Origin: Atopobacter phocae ATCC BAA-285
GTDB taxonomy: Bacteria; Bacillota; Bacilli; Lactobacillales; Aerococcaceae
Length of the DNA: 43,489 nt
NCBI RefSeq assembly: GCF_000526675.1
Contig: NZ_JAGN01000009.1
Coordinates: 1-43,489, forward strand
Reading direction: 5' to 3'
Part shown: positions 7,766 to 16,519 of the stretch, one piece after another
Layout of the letters: each line of letters begins with the position of its first letter
How positions within the stretch are numbered: position 1 is the stretch's first letter
Program-made: the position numbers and the translations under genes
The notes under the pieces: model-generated
The model's input: the letters and a program-made list of their open reading frames with translations, nothing else
The model's database searches: none
What the model was told of the DNA's origin: nothing

Positions 7766-8471
7766 AACATTTCAATTATCAAACATTTATTTAAAAAGAA
7801 CAGTTCTTTTCATAAGTAAAATGTGTGGAATCTGCATGTTGATTGCCTTAATTTTAGGAATTGCTACTTATTTCAATCAAAAAGAATTAGCCATTGAATA
7901 TATGCAATCGATAAACGTACAAGACTATATTAGAGTGATGTTAATAGCGCTATATTCGGTAGTAGTCTTCACTTTTATAGTGTTACCTGGAGGATTTGCT
8001 AGTTATATGTATGATACATTGATTCGCTTTAGTCATAAACGTTTATCTTATTTCATTCAAATACAAATCATTATACTATTATATGCATTTATCCTTTATT
8101 TACTCCCTATATTGTTTGATTATATCAATAGTACATTTTTAAGCAGTGTTAATATCATGCTTTATGATCATGTGAAATATGACGCATCATTTAGTCAATT
8201 CGTCGAAAACGTTAGATTCTTGTTATTGGTGAATGTCGTAGGGCATATCTATTATCGTTGGGGAATAAAAGGAATAATTACTGGATTTGTGGTAATGAGC
8301 ATCTTATACATTGGATGGGATTTTATGATTAAATCATATTTTCCATTCCATCAATTATTTATTCAAATCGAAAATCTATTAGAACACTTTTCATGGCTTT
8401 TAGGGTGCATTACACTGGGAATACTTGAATGTCTAAATTATTGGCTAGTTATGACAACTGAGTTAGAATAA
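7758..8471 (+). CDS. Membrane permease of the GntR-linked ABC system
   Basis: A 237-residue hydrophobic protein with about six membrane segments and a basic N-terminus. I recognise no specific family motif. Its position as last gene of a tightly overlapping operon, with no other permease nearby, makes it the probable membrane partner of the preceding ATPase, forming a homodimeric channel. A strong terminator follows. Function of the complex is inferred from context alone. Confidence 0.7.
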   Translation: MYKTFQLSNIYLKRTVLFISKMCGICMLIALILGIATYFNQKELAIEYMQSINVQDYIRVMLIALYSVVVFTFIVLPGGFASYMYDTLIRFSHKRLSYFIQIQIIILLYAFILYLLPILFDYINSTFLSSVNIMLYDHVKYDASFSQFVENVRFLLLVNVVGHIYYRWGIKGIITGFVVMSILYIGWDFMIKSYFPFHQLFIQIENLLEHFSWLLGCITLGILECLNYWLVMTTELE

Positions 8472-8484
8472 CGACTAAAAAACA

Positions 8485-8524
8485 AAAAACCACTCCAACG
8501 TATGAACATGGGAGTGGTTTTTTT
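8485..8524. terminator. Bidirectional terminator between the ABC operon and uppP
   Basis: AAAACCACTCC pairs with GGAGTGGTTTT and both flanks are T-rich when read in their own direction. It lies between two convergent genes and can serve both. Confidence 0.85.
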
Positions 8525-8535
8525 AAAGGAGAATA

Positions 8536-9357
8536 TTATAAAAATTGAAATGAAACTAAGACAATAATGCCAAGTACAATGCGATACCAAGCAAAGGCTT
8601 TGAAGTCATTTCGCTTAATATAAGTGAGTAAGAAGTTGACAGCAATTAATGACACGATAAAGGCGACAAGGGAGCCAACACCTAACATGCCAAGTTCTGT
8701 GCCCGTAAAATGAAACCCGAATTTCCGAACTTTTAGCAAACTAGCTCCAAACATAACGGGCACGCTCAAGAAGAAAGAAAACTCCGTTGCTACAAAGCGG
8801 CTTGTACCAAGTAATAATCCGCCTAAAATAGTCGCACCACTGCGACTCGTTCCGGGGATTAAAGCAAGGGATTGGAAACACCCAATCAGAAAAGCTGTTT
8901 TATAATCTAAGTCTTCGAGTGCTTGAATGCGTTCATTGGTTATTTGATGTTTTTGTTCAATGATTAGGAAGAAAATACCATATACAATTAACATAATTGC
9001 TACGACCACATAATTAAACAAATAACGATCCATCCAGTCATCCAAAAGCAAGCCAAGAACCGCTGCAGGAAGACAGCCAATAATGATTTTACCCCACATC
9101 TGCCATGTTTGTTTCTTTTCGATAGCACTCTTAGTTGAATTAAAAGGATTCAACTTTTGGTAAAATACGAGCATGACAGCTAATATAGCACCCAATTGAA
9201 TCACCACTAAGAACATTTCTTCAAAATCAGGAGTCATAGGCAATTTCACTAATTCATTAAATAAAATCATATGACCCGTTGAACTGACCGGCAACCATTC
9301 TGTGATTCCTTCAATCAGTCCAATTAAAATAATTTTTAACCATTCGATTAATTGCAT
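8536..9357 (-). CDS. uppP: Undecaprenyl-diphosphatase (UppP/BacA)
   Basis: A 273-residue integral membrane enzyme that dephosphorylates undecaprenyl diphosphate, recycling the lipid carrier for peptidoglycan and other wall polymers; higher dosage gives bacitracin resistance. Both active-site signatures are present: GLIEGITEWLPVSSTGHM near the N-terminus and PGTSRSGATILGG in the second half, with hydrophobic helices spread over the whole length. GAAAGGTGATTTA precedes the ATG on the minus strand. The upstream region contains a short dyad (ATACTG-TAT-CAGTAT, 9391-9405) overlapping a possible -10 (TATACT), so regulation is possible. It stands alone, transcribed against its left neighbour. Confidence 0.95.
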   Translation of the reverse strand: MQLIEWLKIILIGLIEGITEWLPVSSTGHMILFNELVKLPMTPDFEEMFLVVIQLGAILAVMLVFYQKLNPFNSTKSAIEKKQTWQMWGKIIIGCLPAAVLGLLLDDWMDRYLFNYVVVAIMLIVYGIFFLIIEQKHQITNERIQALEDLDYKTAFLIGCFQSLALIPGTSRSGATILGGLLLGTSRFVATEFSFFLSVPVMFGASLLKVRKFGFHFTGTELGMLGVGSLVAFIVSLIAVNFLLTYIKRNDFKAFAWYRIVLGIIVLVSFQFL

Positions 9358-9441
9358 TAAATCACCTTTCTATTTCTATTCAATATATAAATACTGTATC
9401 AGTATAGCTAAAAATAGATGAACGGTCTATAAATTGATGAT

Positions 9442-9463
9442 TTCTTAATATGTTTATTAAGAA
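9442..9463. repeat. Inverted repeat between uppP and the EIIA gene
   Basis: TTCTTAAT-ATGTTT-ATTAAGAA gives 8-bp perfect arms in the divergent uppP/EIIA intergenic space. It has no T tract and could be a regulator site. No known operator is recognised, and the base composition makes chance occurrence possible. Confidence 0.35.
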
Positions 9464-9516
9464 TAGAAGACAAAGCTGTAATCTAATTAAAACACCAATA
9501 ACAGTTGAATGAAATA

Positions 9517-9525
9517 TGTTAGAAT
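9517..9525 (+). promoter_or_regulatory. Extended -10 promoter of the EIIA gene
   Basis: TG-T-TAGAAT forms an extended -10 element 38 bases before the ATG. No good -35 hexamer lies at the right distance, as is usual for extended -10 promoters. The ribosome site AAAGGAG follows at 9549. Confidence 0.5.
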
Positions 9526-9562
9526 ATAAGCAAGAACGATAAGTAGTAAAGGAGCCGATAAA

Positions 9563-10075
9563 ATGTTTAATCTATTTAAGAAAAAGAATGACCCCCCTCG
9601 TGTTCATACAGAAGATACTTTATACGCTGTCGCTAACGGCCAGTTGATTGCCATTACCGATGTAAATGATCCAGTCTTTTCAGAAAAAATGATGGGCGAT
9701 GGCTATGCGGTACAACCAATTGATGGTCACGTGTATTCGCCTGTTCATGGAACGGTAACGAATGTTTTTCCAACTAAACATGCAATCGGTATCGAAACAC
9801 CAAGTGGTTTAGAAATTTTAATCCATATTGGTATTGATACGGTGGAGTTAGAAGGAGGCCCTTTTGCAAGTGCAGTTTCAGAAGGGGATACAGTCACTCC
9901 GGAAACACTCTTATCAACCGTCGATTTAAGCGCATTACACGCAGCGGATAAAGCAACAGACGTCATTGTCATCATAACGAACATGAAGCAAGTGGTTGAC
10001 TTAACAATTGAGACAAATCAAGTCGTCCAAGCCAGTCAGGTCATTGGTCACGTAACGAGTTTAGCAAAAGAATAG
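9563..10075 (+). CDS. crr: PTS glucose-type EIIA protein, stand-alone
   Basis: A 170-residue single-domain EIIA of the glucose family, which passes phosphate from HPr to a membrane EIICB. The phosphorylated histidine is His88 in EILIHIGIDTVEL and the supporting histidine is His73 in FPTKHAIGIE. VYSPVHGTVTNVF is the family N-terminal core. It lacks fused IIB or IIC domains and no PTS permease gene is nearby, so it must serve permeases encoded elsewhere, as YpqE-type proteins may do in Bacillus. It is monocistronic, with its own promoter and a strong terminator. Confidence 0.93.
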   Translation: MFNLFKKKNDPPRVHTEDTLYAVANGQLIAITDVNDPVFSEKMMGDGYAVQPIDGHVYSPVHGTVTNVFPTKHAIGIETPSGLEILIHIGIDTVELEGGPFASAVSEGDTVTPETLLSTVDLSALHAADKATDVIVIITNMKQVVDLTIETNQVVQASQVIGHVTSLAKE

Positions 10076-10076
10076 A

Positions 10077-10119
10077 AAAAAGCATCGACATGCATATTAA
10101 AGCAGGTCGATGCTTTTAA
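10077..10119 (+). terminator. Terminator after the EIIA gene
   Basis: AAAAGCATCGAC (10077-10088) pairs with GTCGATGCTTTT (10106-10117). The stem starts a few bases after the stop and also faces the convergent lactonase gene. Confidence 0.85.
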
Positions 10120-10136
10120 AGAATGGCCCAAAAAAG

Positions 10137-11171
10137 TTAGTCCATGAGTGGTAAGACGCATACATTCTCAGGGATGGGTATATTAGATTCAATGAACCTT
10201 AAATGCCCCGTTTGTTGATCGCGTTGGAATAAGGTGACGAATCCATGTTGATGACCGCAAATTAAGTAATCATCTGTCCGATTTAAATTAAAATCACGTG
10301 GAAAATGGCCGCGTGTTGAAACGGTCTCAAGTGGAGTTAAATTTAATCCATCTAGAGAAATTTCATACGACACAATGGCATCTTGCCCACGATTAGAGCA
10401 ATACAAATGTTGCCCGTTTTTGGATAGGCGAATGGCTGCCGAACTATTAAAGTCAGTCCAATCATCAGGTAGAGTAGTGACTGAATCTACTTGCGTAAAT
10501 GTTCCAGTTTCAGCATCATAACGCAACACGTCAATGGTTGCTGTCAATTCATTCATTAAATAAGCAACCGATTCAACCGGATGAAAGACTAAATGACGTG
10601 GCCCACTACCTGGTAAGGCGTTATATGTTTGCGCACGTTCCAGTTGTTGCCCGTCAATGCGATACGTAGTAACTTGATCTGTCCCTAAATCACAGACGCA
10701 TAGAAATTTACCGACTGGATCCATTTGCGCATAATGAACATGCGCACTTTCTTGATTGGGATGCGGGCCATGTCCGGTGTGGTGGACTTCATCGATTAAA
10801 GTTAACTGTCCTGCTTCACTCAGTTGCAACATACTTAAAATGCCGTCGTGATAGTTCGTCGTAAATATGAGACGACGGGTCGCGTCGACCGAAACATAAG
10901 CTGGGACGTTAGGGGTGTAGCCGAGCTGATCAACTATCGTATAACCGGTTTGATCCGCAGAAGGAGCGAGCACAGCAACTCCACCTTCGCCATGAATCAA
11001 TCCCACAGAAACAATCCAAGGCGTACCAGGCACAGCCGCTAAGTAAGTGGGATTGGTTAAAGGACAAGCGACTTGTATGGCTTCGATCTGATTCGTTGCA
11101 GGGTTCAATACCGCTTCATAAATACCTTGACTAGATTCTCGAGTGTATGTCCCAAATAAAATGCGTTCCAT
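10137..11171 (-). CDS. Lactonase family protein, 7-bladed beta-propeller (6-phosphogluconolactonase-like)
   Basis: A start at 11171 (MERILFG) is preferred because the ribosome site AAAGGAGA sits 7 bases upstream. The ATG at 11177 would leave almost no spacing. The 344-residue product begins with the family opening ILFGTYTR.SSQGIYE. It carries repeated propeller-blade patterns, including GPHPNQESAHVHYAQ, GSGPRHLVFHP and HFPRDFNL, the conserved histidine/asparagine motifs of the YkgB/Pgl lactonase group. The probable reaction is hydrolysis of 6-phosphogluconolactone in the oxidative pentose phosphate pathway. Substrate range in this family is broad and the neighbours give no support, so the specific substrate is uncertain. 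Confidence 0.85.
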   Translation of the reverse strand: MERILFGTYTRESSQGIYEAVLNPATNQIEAIQVACPLTNPTYLAAVPGTPWIVSVGLIHGEGGVAVLAPSADQTGYTIVDQLGYTPNVPAYVSVDATRRLIFTTNYHDGILSMLQLSEAGQLTLIDEVHHTGHGPHPNQESAHVHYAQMDPVGKFLCVCDLGTDQVTTYRIDGQQLERAQTYNALPGSGPRHLVFHPVESVAYLMNELTATIDVLRYDAETGTFTQVDSVTTLPDDWTDFNSSAAIRLSKNGQHLYCSNRGQDAIVSYEISLDGLNLTPLETVSTRGHFPRDFNLNRTDDYLICGHQHGFVTLFQRDQQTGHLRFIESNIPIPENVCVLPLMD

Positions 11172-11393
11172 AAACATTCTCCTTTATCTCGCAATGAGTG
11201 TCTTTTAATTAGTGTACACCAGTTAACGAAAGAAATACAATGGAACACCTATTCAATCGGGTCATTATATTTTTCGTTTTTTTGAACGAAATAGTAGCAA
11301 TGAACCATGAATTAGCGTACAATCTAGCGTATATCCATCGGGGAATTCAATCAGAATTTCCTAAATTAACCGAAATAATAAAGAAAAGAAGTG

Positions 11394-12557
11394 ATGACAG
11401 AAATGGAAGACAAACAATTAAAGAAACAACGGACGAAATCCATGTTCTGGTACTGGTTTTTGAATAATAAAATGGTCGCCGTCCTATTAGTTATTTTATT
11501 AATAATGATTAATATCTTATTGCTCCAACGTATTAGTGGCATTTTTTCACCTATTGGTAGTTTCTTTAGTATTATCGCACTACCTGTTATTATGGCGGGC
11601 GTCGTTTTTTACATCGTCAATCCGCTCTACCAATTACTATTACGCAAAAATGTGAAAGACCTATACGCTATTTGGATTGTTTTTGCGATTATCGCCTTAG
11701 TATTTATTACGATGTTTTCTTACTTAATCCCTATGTTAAAAACGCAAATTACCGACTTCATTAACAGTTGGCCGAATTATTACGATTCTTTTGTAAACGA
11801 AATTAATAACGTATTGAAAAACGATTGGTTATTATCGATTCAACCTCAATTGAATCAAATGAATGAAAAATTAACAGCGAATTTAAGTCAACGCTTAAAT
11901 GGTATTTTAAATGTAACGGTTAACTCGATTGGAAATATTGTTGGCGTGGTGACCGAAACAGTGATTGGCATTATTACGATGCCGATTGTCCTATTTTATC
12001 TTTTAAGAGATCAAGATCGAATTGTTCCAAAAACGGTCAAAGTGTTTCCAACGAGAGTGCGTCAACCGATAGCACGTGTCTTAAAAGATATGAACATGCA
12101 AATTAGTCAATACATTCGTGGTCAATTAACCGTTGCGTTCTTTGTAGCCGTGATGTTTGCGATAGGTTATTTAATTATCGATTTAAAATACGGTATTGTA
12201 ATTGCTATCTTTGCTGGAATTATGAATATCGTGCCATATTTAGGAAGTTTCATCGGAATGGTGCCAGCAATCGTTATCGCATTGGTGACGTCACCGATTA
12301 TGTTAGTGAAAGTATTAGTAGTTTTCATGATTGAACAAACACTTGAAGGACGAATCATTTCACCGCTCGTATTAGGTAGTAGCTTGAAGATTCATCCGTT
12401 AACCATTCTATTTATCTTATTAGCTGCTGGAAAAGTGTTCGGCTTCGCCGGACTATTATTAGGTATCCCAGGTTATGCAGTTGGTAAAGTGTTAATCGTT
12501 TCTATCTTTGAATGGTATAAGAAATATTCTAATGCTTATGAAGAAGATAACCTATAG
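11394..12557 (+). CDS. AI-2E family (PerM/TqsA-like) membrane transporter
   Basis: A 387-residue protein with seven to eight hydrophobic segments and the family signatures: an early double hydrophobic block, a soluble stretch around residues 110-170, GQLTVAFFVAVMFAIGYLI, GIMNIVPYLGSFIGMVPA and a C-terminal EGRIISPLVLGSSLKIHPL. The family includes exporters of autoinducer-2 and Na+/H+ antiporters, so the name does not fix the substrate. GTG 11391 and ATG 11394 are adjacent possible starts with a weak AAGAAAAG ribosome site. The 216 bases upstream, shared with the divergent lactonase gene, hold no promoter I can support. Confidence 0.85.
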   Translation: MTEMEDKQLKKQRTKSMFWYWFLNNKMVAVLLVILLIMINILLLQRISGIFSPIGSFFSIIALPVIMAGVVFYIVNPLYQLLLRKNVKDLYAIWIVFAIIALVFITMFSYLIPMLKTQITDFINSWPNYYDSFVNEINNVLKNDWLLSIQPQLNQMNEKLTANLSQRLNGILNVTVNSIGNIVGVVTETVIGIITMPIVLFYLLRDQDRIVPKTVKVFPTRVRQPIARVLKDMNMQISQYIRGQLTVAFFVAVMFAIGYLIIDLKYGIVIAIFAGIMNIVPYLGSFIGMVPAIVIALVTSPIMLVKVLVVFMIEQTLEGRIISPLVLGSSLKIHPLTILFILLAAGKVFGFAGLLLGIPGYAVGKVLIVSIFEWYKKYSNAYEEDNL

Positions 12558-12593
12558 AAATTGTTCATCAACTAAAATTTAATTATTAATTCA

Positions 12594-12632
12594 AAAAACG
12601 TTCATTTGTATTTTCAAGTGAACGTTTTTTAT
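12594..12632 (+). terminator. Terminator after the AI-2E family gene
   Basis: AAAAACGTTCATTT and AAGTGAACGTTTTT pair over about 14 bases (one G-T pair) and a T run follows. Confidence 0.85.
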
Positions 12633-12855
12633 GTGGATACATTAAGACTAAGTGAAAAAATGAATAAAAAATAAGAGGAACAACCTCGTTTATTCATTCC
12701 GAGTTGTTTAATAAATTATTGTCGAGAAAATTTTGGTTATAATTACAACAAAATAACTGATTAAACAAAAATTAAAAAATAAGAAAGTAAATTTCATAAA
12801 GTCATAATAATTGAATATATGTAAATAAAGCACTTTCTAATTATATTTACACTGT

Positions 12856-12901
12856 TTTTAATCGTATTAACAGTATAAACGAACATATATAACGATTAAA
12901 A
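12856..12901. repeat. 10-bp inverted repeat, possible paired operator
   Basis: TTTTAATCGT (12856-12865) and its exact reverse complement ACGATTAAAA (12892-12901) are separated by 26 bases. The centre lies about 100 bases before the -35 box of the YSIRK gene, so it could hold a dimeric regulator or a DNA loop. No known operator is recognised. Confidence 0.4.
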
Positions 12902-12980
12902 GGTATGAAAGCGATTGTTAATAAAACAATGGCACATTTATTAAAAAATACTTTATTTGTTAAAATTTACATAAAAAATA

Positions 12981-13009
12981 TTGACAGCATTTGCCTTAAA
13001 ATATATATT
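12981..13009 (+). promoter_or_regulatory. Promoter of the first YSIRK gene
   Basis: TTGACA (12981-12986), 17-base spacer, TATATT (13004-13009). Box sequences and spacing are identical to those of the two other YSIRK genes downstream. The 5' leader runs to GAAGGAG before the ATG at 13064. Confidence 0.85.
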
Positions 13010-13063
13010 GAACGTGTAAAGAATAATTTTTTTACTTGTATTTGATTTGAAGGAGAAATTAAT

Positions 13064-14014
13064 ATGAAAAAACAAACAGGCACACAACCAAAGTACAGCT
13101 TAAAAAAAATAGGAGTGCATGTTGTATCTTGTCTTATTGGAATGACATTATTTAGTCCAATAAGCCACATGGTGCACGCAGATATGTCAGAAATATCTGC
13201 AGAGTCAAGTCATACAAATAGTTATTATTATATGAATATGTTATCAGAAGAAAAAGTATTAACTGATAAAAAAACAGGTGTACAAGTTGTCTTACAAGCA
13301 ACTGAAAAAGTTAATATCGAACAAGTCCAAGTGACTAAAGGTACTACAAATGGCGTGTATGATATTCAATTAATTGATAAAAATGGACATAGCGTTAATC
13401 CAGCGATAGCAGTAAAAGTTGTACTTCCTGTTGAAGCAGGTAAAAAAGCAGTTAAAGTTGTCAACTTATTAGAAGGTCAAGATAAGTCGCTATCATTTGG
13501 TGAAGACGATCAGACAGTAGATTTCTTTACGAAACAATTAGGTAAGTTCTATGTAGAGTATGCAGATGGATCAAATCAATTAAATAAATCGGATTTAGAA
13601 AACGAATCAACACCAGATGCTCCGAAAGATGAAGAAAAAAATGTACCAATGCCACATGCACCTAAAACAGAAGAGCATACATCAGGGATGTTGTCAGAAG
13701 AAAAAGAATTAGAAGATAAAACAACAGGAGTGAAAGTAGTCTTACAAGCTACTGAACGTGCAGATATTGAAGCAATCAAAGTTACGCGTGATGAATCAAC
13801 AGGTGTGTACGATATTCAATTGGTTAATAAAGAAGGACATGAAGTTCACCCAGCCATTGCAGTTAAAGTAATTCTTCCAGTAGAAAAAGAGAAAAAAGTC
13901 GATCAAATAATAAAAGAAAATGACCATCGCTCATTATCATTCGGTGAAGAAGATCATACTGTGGATTTCTTTACGAAACAATTAGGCAAGTTCCGCATCG
14001 AATATAAAAAATAA
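13064..14014 (+). CDS. Secreted YSIRK-signal protein with duplicated domain and no cell-wall anchor
   Basis: A 316-residue protein with a YSIRK-type signal peptide (YSLKKIGVHVVSCLIG, residues 11-26) and likely cleavage after Ala39 (MVHA|D). Residues 59-167 and 209-314 are two copies of one roughly 107-residue domain. Each opens with MLSEEK, contains TGV.VVLQAT and GVYDIQL, then PAIAVKV.LPVE, and closes with TVDFFTKQLGKF. They are joined by a charged Pro/Lys/Glu linker. The domain pattern recalls beta-sandwich repeats in streptococcal surface proteins; function unknown. No LPXTG, membrane anchor or extra frame carrying one follows, so it is predicted to be released or held non-covalently. It has its own promoter and terminator. 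Confidence 0.8.
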   Translation: MKKQTGTQPKYSLKKIGVHVVSCLIGMTLFSPISHMVHADMSEISAESSHTNSYYYMNMLSEEKVLTDKKTGVQVVLQATEKVNIEQVQVTKGTTNGVYDIQLIDKNGHSVNPAIAVKVVLPVEAGKKAVKVVNLLEGQDKSLSFGEDDQTVDFFTKQLGKFYVEYADGSNQLNKSDLENESTPDAPKDEEKNVPMPHAPKTEEHTSGMLSEEKELEDKTTGVKVVLQATERADIEAIKVTRDESTGVYDIQLVNKEGHEVHPAIAVKVILPVEKEKKVDQIIKENDHRSLSFGEEDHTVDFFTKQLGKFRIEYKK

Positions 14015-14139
14015 TCAAATATGAACTAAAAGTGATTATGTTTAATAAAAACCCCTTTGAATAATCACTAAATGTAATTTTTTAGTTAAAAGTACGAATA
14101 AAAATGGAAAATAACTAAAAAATAAATATTCATTTCATC

Positions 14140-14187
14140 ACAAGACATACAGTTCCTATTCAAGGGTACGTTGTATGTCTTGTTTTA
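14140..14187 (+). terminator. Terminator after the first YSIRK gene
   Basis: ACAAGACATACA (14140-14151) pairs perfectly with TGTATGTCTTGT (14172-14183), followed by TTT. It lies 125 bases after the stop. The rest of 14015-14430 is A-rich non-coding DNA and the next promoter. Confidence 0.75.
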
Positions 14188-14285
14188 TATTAAAAAAACA
14201 TTTAAAACATAATAAAAAACAAAAAAAGGATAAAAATAAGCGAAAAAGAATAAAAAAATTGGTGAAAATGAGAAAAAAATGAATT

Positions 14286-14367
14286 TATGACAACTATATG
14301 ACAAAACGATTTAAATTACATTTTATACTGAAAATTTATTGACACTAAGCTATTGGAAGCATATATT
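14286..14367 (+). promoter_or_regulatory. Promoter of the second YSIRK gene with upstream direct repeats
   Basis: TTGACA (14339-14344), 17-base spacer, TATATT (14362-14367). Upstream, TATGACAA occurs twice (14286-14293 and 14297-14304), an exact 8-base direct repeat with an 11-base period ending 34 bases before the -35 box. That is the spacing of a response-regulator dimer on one face of the helix. The whole stretch from about 14278 aligns with the region before the third YSIRK promoter. Confidence 0.75.
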
Positions 14368-14430
14368 TAACTAGAAAATATGGGTTAGCTACTACTCCCA
14401 TATATAAATAATTTTACGGAGGAAAAACTC

Positions 14431-16488
14431 ATGAATAACATTCAAAAACAGCCTAAATATACAATCAAGAAATTAAGTATCGGCGTTGCTTCATGCTTAA
14501 TCGGTTTCGCATTCTTCGAACCAATTAGTGGAACAGTGCATGCGGAGGAAGAAACAGTTCTAACAGATAAAGCACATTCTTTAGAATCAGTTACAGAAAC
14601 TAAAATGTTTGATTTGGATGGAAACAATATAGAGTACAAACAAGACAAACAATTAGATGAATCAGAAAGATATGCAGACGAACAAAATAATATCGAAATA
14701 AATAAAATTGATTTAAATGCAGATGAAAAATCACCCGCAGTAAATGTCTTAGGCAAATATATTAACGAAAATTCCATTCAAAACTTTCAAAAGAATTATG
14801 AAAACAGTACGTCTAATAATCCGATGTACGATTCTGAATTAAAAGCCTTGCTTTCAGAAGCAACTAGCGCAATAAAAGACAAAGATCCTATGAACATGAT
14901 TTGGAAAATAAAAAGTATCGTAGCAAAATATCGGTTAGATGTTATTAGCGAAGATTTAGATAATTATTTGAATAAAATTGATAATAAAGAATTTATATTA
15001 GAAAAATCGAAACAAGAATTAAACAAAAACTTATTAGAAGCAAAAGATAAAGTAAATGTTTTGAAGAGTGCTTCTGATGCTCTAAATACTATTAAAAATG
15101 ATAACTACAAAGATTTTATACAAAAGCATAAAACGGTAGTAAGTAAAAATGTAGAAGTTTTAAACGAAAATTTAAGATTTAGAGAAAACATTGAACATAA
15201 TTTAGCGGATATAAAAGCAAAGGAAATTAATGATATCTCACAAAAAGCAGTTGATATTTTGGATAAAGTGGGCACTCATACTAATAAAAGAGAGATTAAT
15301 GATTTAGTTTTTAAAATCGCAAAAAATTTGGAAGCTAAAGCTACTAATGAAAATTTAAAAGAACTTTTAAAATTAACGAATGAATTAGAAAAATTAATTG
15401 AATCCTCAAAAGAAATTTCTGAGCCTAAAAAAGAAGATTTGAATAAAGAAAAAGAAGAAGCAGCAAGAGTAATTAATAATGCATTGCAAGAAAAATTAAA
15501 AGCAATTAGTGAAGATAAAAGATATACAAAAGAAGAAAGAACAAATATCAATAAAATTTTAAATGATTATGCAACATCAAATATTGAAAAGATACAAAAA
15601 GAATCGGATGAAAAAGAGATTATTAAACTAAAAAATGAAGTAGTAAATGATGTTACACATTATGAAGGTGCACCATTCTCAAAACCGGATGCAAAAGAAT
15701 CAATTAAAAATCAACAAAATATCCGTATAGGAGAAATAAAAAAACAAACAAATGTAACCGCAGATCAAATTGATCAAGCGATTGAATTAGTTAATAAAGC
15801 TGCAGAAAAAGCGAATAAAGAAATTGAAGATGCTGATACGGATGAGAATGTTGAACATGCAAAGGCAGAGGGATTATATGCTATTCAAAAAATTAACGCA
15901 GCTAATCAACCAAAGGTGAAACCAGATGTGAAACAACCTGAAGGTAAAACACCTGACAAGAAACAACCAGCGCCTAAGAAAGAGCAACAAAAAGAAGTAA
16001 TCCCTGGATTAAAATTACAACCAGCGCCTAAAAAAGAACAACCAAAAGAAGTAATCCCTGGATTAAAATTACAACCAGCACCTAAAAAAGAACAACAAAA
16101 AGAAGTCATTCCAGGATTAAAATTACAACCAGCGCCTAAGAAAGAACAACAAAAAGAAGTCATTCCAGGATTGAAATTACAACCAGCACCAAAAACTGAA
16201 GATAAAAAACAAGATGGAATGAAACCAGAAGCACCAAAAGCTGATATGGAAAAAGAAAAACATGAAACACCTAAAGTGGATGGTAAACAAGAAAACAAAC
16301 CAAATATGCCTTTAGACAAACATACTAAAGAATCAAAAGAAAACAAAGAAGCTAAACCAGAAATGAAGAAAGAAAATAAAGCTTCATTACCACAAACAGG
16401 TGAAGTAGTATCATTTGGCACTGCAGCGATGGCTGTTCTTACAGGTTTAGGATTAGCTATTCCAGGATTCAAACGTAAAGACCAATAA
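14431..16488 (+). CDS. LPXTG-anchored surface protein with YSIRK signal, DUF1542-like and 18-residue repeats
   Basis: A 685-residue wall-anchored adhesin-type protein. Residues 1-38 are a YSIRK signal peptide (YTIKKLSIGVASCLIG, cleavage after VHA). Residues 40-340 are charged and helical, of unknown fold. About 342-410 and 420-490 follow the DUF1542 helical repeat pattern (for example ending AKAEGLYAIQKI). From residue 513 come four units of an 18-residue repeat, PAPKKEQQKEVIPGLKLQ. A Lys/Glu/Pro-rich wall-spanning tail ends in LPQTG at residue 653, a hydrophobic segment and FKRKDQ, so sortase A should link it to peptidoglycan. GGAGG precedes the ATG. Its repeats and promoter are shared with the next gene, indicating tandem duplication. 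Ligand unknown. Confidence 0.9.
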   Translation: MNNIQKQPKYTIKKLSIGVASCLIGFAFFEPISGTVHAEEETVLTDKAHSLESVTETKMFDLDGNNIEYKQDKQLDESERYADEQNNIEINKIDLNADEKSPAVNVLGKYINENSIQNFQKNYENSTSNNPMYDSELKALLSEATSAIKDKDPMNMIWKIKSIVAKYRLDVISEDLDNYLNKIDNKEFILEKSKQELNKNLLEAKDKVNVLKSASDALNTIKNDNYKDFIQKHKTVVSKNVEVLNENLRFRENIEHNLADIKAKEINDISQKAVDILDKVGTHTNKREINDLVFKIAKNLEAKATNENLKELLKLTNELEKLIESSKEISEPKKEDLNKEKEEAARVINNALQEKLKAISEDKRYTKEERTNINKILNDYATSNIEKIQKESDEKEIIKLKNEVVNDVTHYEGAPFSKPDAKESIKNQQNIRIGEIKKQTNVTADQIDQAIELVNKAAEKANKEIEDADTDENVEHAKAEGLYAIQKINAANQPKVKPDVKQPEGKTPDKKQPAPKKEQQKEVIPGLKLQPAPKKEQPKEVIPGLKLQPAPKKEQQKEVIPGLKLQPAPKKEQQKEVIPGLKLQPAPKTEDKKQDGMKPEAPKADMEKEKHETPKVDGKQENKPNMPLDKHTKESKENKEAKPEMKKENKASLPQTGEVVSFGTAAMAVLTGLGLAIPGFKRKDQ
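15967..16182 (+). repeat. Four tandem 54-bp units encoding an 18-residue Pro/Lys repeat
   Basis: Units start at 15967, 16021, 16075 and 16129, each PAPKKEQ(Q/P)KEVIPGLKLQ. A degenerate fifth start (PAPKTED) follows. Units differ by only a few synonymous bases, so copy number may change by slippage or recombination. The same unit, with KQPE in place of QQKE, occurs in the next gene. Confidence 0.95.
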
Positions 16489-16519
16489 TTGATTCAAATA
16501 AAACAAGTGCTTAATATCG

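Larger units (their letters stand above)
12558..13063. other. 506-bp AT-rich intergenic region ahead of the first YSIRK gene
   Basis: No coding frame is credible here. After the terminator there is a bulged hairpin at 12661-12697 (TGAATAAA and GAGG pairing with CCTC and TTTATTCA), a 10-bp inverted repeat at 12856-12901, a small IR ATTGTT-N5-AACAAT at 12914-12930, and the promoter of the next gene at 12981. The density of dyads suggests regulated expression. The composition is extremely A/T, so some will be chance. Confidence 0.6.

Noticed and set aside
11240-11467. 75-codon open frame ahead of and overlapping the AI-2E family gene
   Set aside because: No ribosome site, no recognisable motif, and it runs into the clearly coding frame of the transporter.
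15906-16472. Long antisense frame opposite the repeat region of the second YSIRK gene
   Set aside because: Its Cys/Phe/Gly-rich product is the mirror of the 54-bp repeats; the sense strand has signal peptide, repeats and LPXTG.
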